The position numbers and the translations under genes were made by a program. Shown here in pieces: positions 60,256 to 64,000 of a stretch of DNA of 64,000 nt. The notes under the pieces are model-generated. The model saw only the letters and a program-made list of their open reading frames with translations. It ran no database searches and was not told where the DNA came from. The stretch's first letter is position 1; each line of letters begins with the position of its first letter. The stretch comes from Duganella sp. Leaf126. GTDB taxonomy: Bacteria > Pseudomonadota > Gammaproteobacteria > Burkholderiales > Burkholderiaceae_D. Location of the stretch: contig NZ_LMNW01000003.1 in assembly GCF_001423125.1 (NCBI RefSeq), positions 101,022 to 165,021 of the forward strand, in the 5' to 3' direction.

Positions 60256-63200
60256 ATGACTAAAGCCTTCGAACGTTTGCGGACCCGGTTCCAGGCATTG
60301 CGCAGACTGCCGCGCTCGTCGATTTACGGCGCCTTGCTGCTGGTGGTGTTCGGCGGCCTGGTGGTGCCGGCGGCGATCGGCAGCTACGTGCTGATCGGGG
60401 TGCACGAGAAGGCGTCGGCGCGGATCGCCCTCAACGAAGCGCTGCAACGCAATGCCGACATCCTGGCGCTGGGCATGCAGGAATCGTTGTGGAACATGAA
60501 TACCGAGTCGGCCCGCTCGCTGGTCGACTCGGTCATGCGCGACAAATCGGTGGTGCGGGTCGAGGTGATGGGCCAGGCCGACGCCCAGTTCATGCACGTC
60601 GAGTCGCCGCGCCAGTCGATCGGCACCATCTACCGCGCCGAGCGCGAGATCGCCGTGCGCGGCGAGCGCATCGGCCGTATCACGGTCGAGATGGACGACG
60701 CCCGCAGCCAGCAGGACCTGCGCGAAAAGCAGGAAGCCTATGTGCTGGTGCTTGCCGGCCAGCTGATGGTGTCGCTGGTGCTGATCGTCCTGTTCCTGAA
60801 GGCCCGCCTGATCCGGCCGCTGCGCAAGCTCAACGATTTTTCCGACCGCCTGGCGCGCGGCGATTTCGACACCCAGCTGACCGTGCGCGGGCGCGACGAA
60901 CTGGGGCGCCTGTCGCTGCAGCTCGACCAGATGCGCATGGCGATCAAGCGCCTGTTCGAAGATATCGGCCAGCGCGAGGAACGCTTCCGCACCATCGTCA
61001 CCCAGGTGCCGGGCGCCGTGTTCCGCTGCCGGCCCGACGGCCCGATCGAATTCGTCTCGGACGCGATCGAGGACATCACCGGCTACCCGGCCAGCCTGTT
61101 CATGCGCGGCACCACCGACAACTGGACCGACCTGATCGCGCCCGACGACCGCAGGCGCCACCGCCGCACCGTGGCCGAAGCGATTGCCAGCGGCAAGCCG
61201 TACCAGATCGAATACCGCATCGTCGACGCTGCCGGCACCGAGCGCTGGCTGTCGGAAAACGGCCAGCCGCAGGGCGGCAGGGACCGTGGCCAGATCTGGG
61301 TGGACGGCATCATGGCCGACATCAGCGAGCGCAAACACAACGAGATGCGCATCGAGGCGCTGCTGGCCGAGCAGAGCGCAATCCTCGACAACGTGATGTT
61401 CGGCGTAATGTTCGTGCGTAACCGCCACATCGTCTCGGTCAACCGCCGCTGCGAGGAACTGTTCGGCTACGCGCCGGGTGCCATGGTCGGCTCGTCCACC
61501 GCGATCCTGTTCCCGACCCCGCTCGAATTCGAGGCAGCCGGGGCGCGCCAGTATCCGTCGCTCTCGGAAGGCAGTTACTTCAACGAAGAGCGCCACTACC
61601 TGCGCCAGGACGGCAGCTCGTTCTGGTGCATGGTGAGCGGCTATGCACTCGATCACCTGCGCGCCAACGAAGGCAGCATCTGGGTGTATGCCGACATCAC
61701 CGAGCGCAAGGAGGCCGAGGAAAAGCTGCGCCTGTCGGCCACCGTGATCGAACACATCGCCGACGGCGTGGTGGTGCTCGACGCCCAGGGCACCATCGTC
61801 ACCGTCAACCCGGCGTTCACCCAGATCACCGGCTACACGGCGCAGGAGGCGATCGGCCTCGATTACACGCTGACGCGCTCGGGCCGCCACGAGCAGGCGT
61901 TCTACGAACAGATGTGGCAAGAGCAGCTCGCGTCCGGTTTCTGGCAGGGCGAGCTGTGGAACCGGCGCAAGAACGGCGATATCTACCTCGAGTGGCTGAC
62001 CGTCAGCGCGGTACGCGACAGCCGCGGCCATGCGACGCACTACGTGGGCGTGTTCAGCGATATCACCAGCGCCAAGGAGTCGCAGGACAAGCTCGATCAC
62101 CTGGCCCACCACGACCCGCTGACCGCGCTGCCCAACCGCCTGCTGTTCAACGACCGCCTGCAGCACGCGCTGCAGCGCGCCACGCGCGACCACGAGCAGC
62201 TGGCGCTGCTGTTCATCGATCTCGACCGCTTCAAGAACGTCAACGACACGCTGGGCCACCACATCGGCGACGAGCTGCTCAAGCAGGTCGCGCGCGCGCT
62301 GCTCGACCGCCTGCGCGAGGGTGACACGCTGGCGCGCCTGGGCGGCGACGAATTCATCGTCCTGCTGGAAAACGTGGGCAGCCACTATGGGCCGGCGCAG
62401 GTGGCCGAAAAGCTGGTGCAGATGTTCGACCAGCCGTTCCAGGTGGCCGGCCACGAGCTGTTCGTCACCTGCAGCGTGGGCATCAGCCTGTTCCCCGACG
62501 ATGCGGGCGACCTCAATATGCTGATCCGCAATGCCGACGTGGCCATGTACCAGGCCAAGGCGCGCGGCCGCAACGGCTACAGCTTCTACATGCCGTCGAT
62601 GACCGGCGAAGGCGTCGAGCGGCTGCGGCTGGAAACCTATCTGCGCCGCTCGATCGAAAAGAACGAAATCTTCCTGATGTACCAGCCGCAGGTGGAAATC
62701 GATACCGGTCGCCTGATCGGCGTCGAGGCGCTGGTGCGCTGGAACCATCCGGAGCTGGGGCTGGTGCCGCCGGTGCGCTTCATTCCGCTGGCCGAGGACA
62801 CCGGTTTCATCAACCAGCTCGGCGAATGGGTGCTGCACGAGGCCTGCCGCCAGATGGACCGCTGGCAGGCGGCAGGCCTGCACGTGCCGAAGATCGCGGT
62901 CAACCTGTCGGCGCGCCAGTTCGAGCGCGGTGGCATCGTCAAGCTGGTGGCCGACATCCTGGCCGATACCGGCCTGGCACCGCAGCGCCTGCAGCTCGAA
63001 GTGACGGAGTCGGTGATCATGAACACCGGCGACGCCATGGTCTTCATCAACGACCTGCACGCAATCGGCGTGGCGCTGGCGATCGACGATTTCGGCACCG
63101 GCTACTCGTCGCTGGCCTACCTCAAGCAGCTGCCGGTGCAGACGCTGAAGATCGACCGCTCGTTCATCAAGGATATCTCGACCGACGCCAACGACGAGGC

Positions 63201-63384
63201 GATCGCGATTGCCATCATCCAGCTGGGCAAGAGCATGAATCTGTCGGTCATCGCCGAAGGCGTGGAAACCGAAGAGCAATCGTCGTTCCTGCTGCGCCAT
63301 GGCTGCCACCTCGCGCAAGGCTATTTATATGGTAAGCCGCTGAGCCCGGACGACCTGCTGGCGCGCTGGCACGGCCAGCCATGA
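60256..63384 (+). CDS. PAS/GGDEF/EAL dual c-di-GMP signalling protein
   Basis: A 1042-residue inner-membrane protein. Membrane helix (about 22-48), periplasmic sensor (about 50-160), second helix (about 160-185), HAMP (about 188-238), PAS (about 245-360), two more PAS domains (about 375-610), GGDEF (about 615-780) and EAL (about 795-1040). Both catalytic motifs are intact: RLGGDEFIVLL with an RxxD I-site (REGD) five residues before it, and EALVRW, DDFGTGYSSL and IAEGVETEEQ. It may make and/or break c-di-GMP. Its stop overlaps the next gene's ATG (ATGA), so that oxidoreductase is co-translated. Confidence 0.93.
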   Translation: MTKAFERLRTRFQALRRLPRSSIYGALLLVVFGGLVVPAAIGSYVLIGVHEKASARIALNEALQRNADILALGMQESLWNMNTESARSLVDSVMRDKSVVRVEVMGQADAQFMHVESPRQSIGTIYRAEREIAVRGERIGRITVEMDDARSQQDLREKQEAYVLVLAGQLMVSLVLIVLFLKARLIRPLRKLNDFSDRLARGDFDTQLTVRGRDELGRLSLQLDQMRMAIKRLFEDIGQREERFRTIVTQVPGAVFRCRPDGPIEFVSDAIEDITGYPASLFMRGTTDNWTDLIAPDDRRRHRRTVAEAIASGKPYQIEYRIVDAAGTERWLSENGQPQGGRDRGQIWVDGIMADISERKHNEMRIEALLAEQSAILDNVMFGVMFVRNRHIVSVNRRCEELFGYAPGAMVGSSTAILFPTPLEFEAAGARQYPSLSEGSYFNEERHYLRQDGSSFWCMVSGYALDHLRANEGSIWVYADITERKEAEEKLRLSATVIEHIADGVVVLDAQGTIVTVNPAFTQITGYTAQEAIGLDYTLTRSGRHEQAFYEQMWQEQLASGFWQGELWNRRKNGDIYLEWLTVSAVRDSRGHATHYVGVFSDITSAKESQDKLDHLAHHDPLTALPNRLLFNDRLQHALQRATRDHEQLALLFIDLDRFKNVNDTLGHHIGDELLKQVARALLDRLREGDTLARLGGDEFIVLLENVGSHYGPAQVAEKLVQMFDQPFQVAGHELFVTCSVGISLFPDDAGDLNMLIRNADVAMYQAKARGRNGYSFYMPSMTGEGVERLRLETYLRRSIEKNEIFLMYQPQVEIDTGRLIGVEALVRWNHPELGLVPPVRFIPLAEDTGFINQLGEWVLHEACRQMDRWQAAGLHVPKIAVNLSARQFERGGIVKLVADILADTGLAPQRLQLEVTESVIMNTGDAMVFINDLHAIGVALAIDDFGTGYSSLAYLKQLPVQTLKIDRSFIKDISTDANDEAIAIAIIQLGKSMNLSVIAEGVETEEQSSFLLRHGCHLAQGYLYGKPLSPDDLLARWHGQP

Positions 63385-64000
63385 CCATGCCCCGACCGAC
63401 CATGCCGCCAGCAACCGGGCAACCGTCTTCGTCGCCGCGCCGGCGCTTCCTGTTCGGCGGCGTGGCCGTCATGGGCGCGCTGGTGGTGGGCTGGGGCATG
63501 CTGCCCGCGCGCCAGCGCCGCACTGCGTCGCACCCGCTGCCGGTCAGCGGCGGCGCGCTGGCGCTCAACGGCTGGGTGGCGCTGGCGCCCGATGGCACGG
63601 TCACCGTTGCCATGCCGCGCAGCGAGATGGGGCAGGGCGTGCACACGGCGCTGCCGATGCTAGTGGCCGAGGAAATGGACGTGCCGCTGGCATCGGTGCG
63701 GCTGGTGCAGGCGCCGCTCGACGCCATCTACGGCAACGTCGCCATGCTGCAGGACGGCTTGCCGTTCCACCCCGACGACGACGGCGCGGTGAAGAACGGC
63801 GCCCGCTGGATCGTCGGCAAGGTGGCGCGCGAGCTGGGCATCGTGATCACCGGCGGTTCGTCCAGCATCAAGGACGCCTGGCTGCCGATGCGCGAAGCCG
63901 GCGCTGCCGCGCGCGCGATGCTGGTCGCTGCCGCCTGCCAGCAGTGGCATGCCCAGCCTGACGATTGCGGCACCGGCGCCGGCCACGTACTGCACCGTGA
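63381..64000 (+). CDS. Isoquinoline 1-oxidoreductase beta-like (IorB-type) molybdenum hydroxylase, N-terminal part
   Basis: A frame open to the window end (at least 206 residues). The N-terminus MTMPRPTMPPATGQ..PRRRFLFGGVAVMGALVVGWGML is a Tat signal (RRRFLF). NGWVALAPDGTVTVAMPRSEMGQGVHTALPMLVAEEMDVPLASVRLVQAP and GGSSSIKDAWLPMREAGAAARAMLVAAA match the aldehyde oxidase/IorB catalytic subunit of Tat-exported molybdenum hydroxylases. The C-terminal two-thirds lies beyond the window. It starts inside the c-di-GMP gene's stop codon (ATGA). A small [2Fe-2S] IorA-like subunit and a cytochrome may follow. Confidence 0.85.
   Translation, partial: MTMPRPTMPPATGQPSSSPRRRFLFGGVAVMGALVVGWGMLPARQRRTASHPLPVSGGALALNGWVALAPDGTVTVAMPRSEMGQGVHTALPMLVAEEMDVPLASVRLVQAPLDAIYGNVAMLQDGLPFHPDDDGAVKNGARWIVGKVARELGIVITGGSSSIKDAWLPMREAGAAARAMLVAAACQQWHAQPDDCGTGAGHVLHR

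Noticed and set aside
60253..63318. A 1021-residue open frame on the minus strand
   Set aside because: It is antisense to the PAS/GGDEF/EAL gene, has a composition typical of a shadow frame and no recognisable motif.

Overview
The window is a GC-rich, gene-dense stretch of bacterial chromosome. Gene content points to a betaproteobacterium of the order Burkholderiales, most like the Massilia/Duganella/Janthinobacterium group of Oxalobacteraceae. The pointers are a Gram-negative porin, a long-form (type 2) leuA, FabI, RhlE, MltD, an ornithine-lipid acyltransferase, large c-di-GMP and hybrid-kinase sensors, and several small families typical of that group. This assignment is an inference from content; no rRNA gene is present. 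No phage, IS element, CRISPR array or conjugation gene was seen, so the window looks like core plus lineage-specific chromosome.

Layout. 0-7.2 kb: tRNA-Ser(CGA), a hemerythrin-like protein, a divergent MFS/LysR pair, two tandem chemoreceptors and a SEC-C protein. 7.2-8.8 kb: a cluster of very small genes, one behind a possible Pho-box promoter. 8.8-16.5 kb: a 1144-residue hybrid histidine kinase, an M16 protease pair (one active, one lacking the zinc site), a hotdog thioesterase and a spermidine-synthase-like protein. 16.6-22.5 kb: a membrane GGDEF protein with a degenerate GGGEF site, exopolyphosphatase, a histone-H1-like Ala/Lys/Pro protein, ornithine-lipid acyltransferase OlsB and FdhD. 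Pho-box-like promoters precede both the exopolyphosphatase and olsB. 22.5-25.9 kb: a DUF1800/DUF1501 export pair and a small HTH protein.

26-36.5 kb: a five-gene ABC importer operon (PhnD-like binding protein, PhnC-like ATPase, two PhnE-like permeases and a LolD-type ATPase), ergothioneine genes egtD-egtB, a GNAT, leuA with a newly spotted leucine-rich leader peptide, and selD. The PhnD-like protein resembles a subfamily annotated as selenate-binding, so the closeness to selD suggests selenium supply. 36.6-42.7 kb: a Tat-exported molybdopterin oxidoreductase with its four-cluster ferredoxin, malic enzyme and glutamate dehydrogenase. 42.8-46.2 kb: a MarR-LysR regulator pair opposite a CPA2 antiporter, DUF3297 and a small protein. 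46.3-50.7 kb: a LysR regulator divergent from a porin / ModA-like binding protein / citrate-type MFS uptake module. 50.9-58.6 kb: an MFS, a retropepsin-type protease carrying a 21-bp coding minisatellite, rhlE with a long leader, fabI and mltD. 58.8-64 kb: DUF1415-DUF1289, DUF1993, a PAS/GGDEF/EAL protein and the start of a Tat-exported IorB-type molybdenum hydroxylase that runs off the window.

How it works together. Three themes recur. Phosphate-starvation control is suggested by three promoters with PhoB geometry. Sulfur, selenium and molybdenum redox chemistry is represented by the importer, SelD, FdhD, EgtBD and two Tat-exported Mo enzymes. Environmental sensing is represented by two chemoreceptors, a hybrid kinase and two GGDEF proteins.
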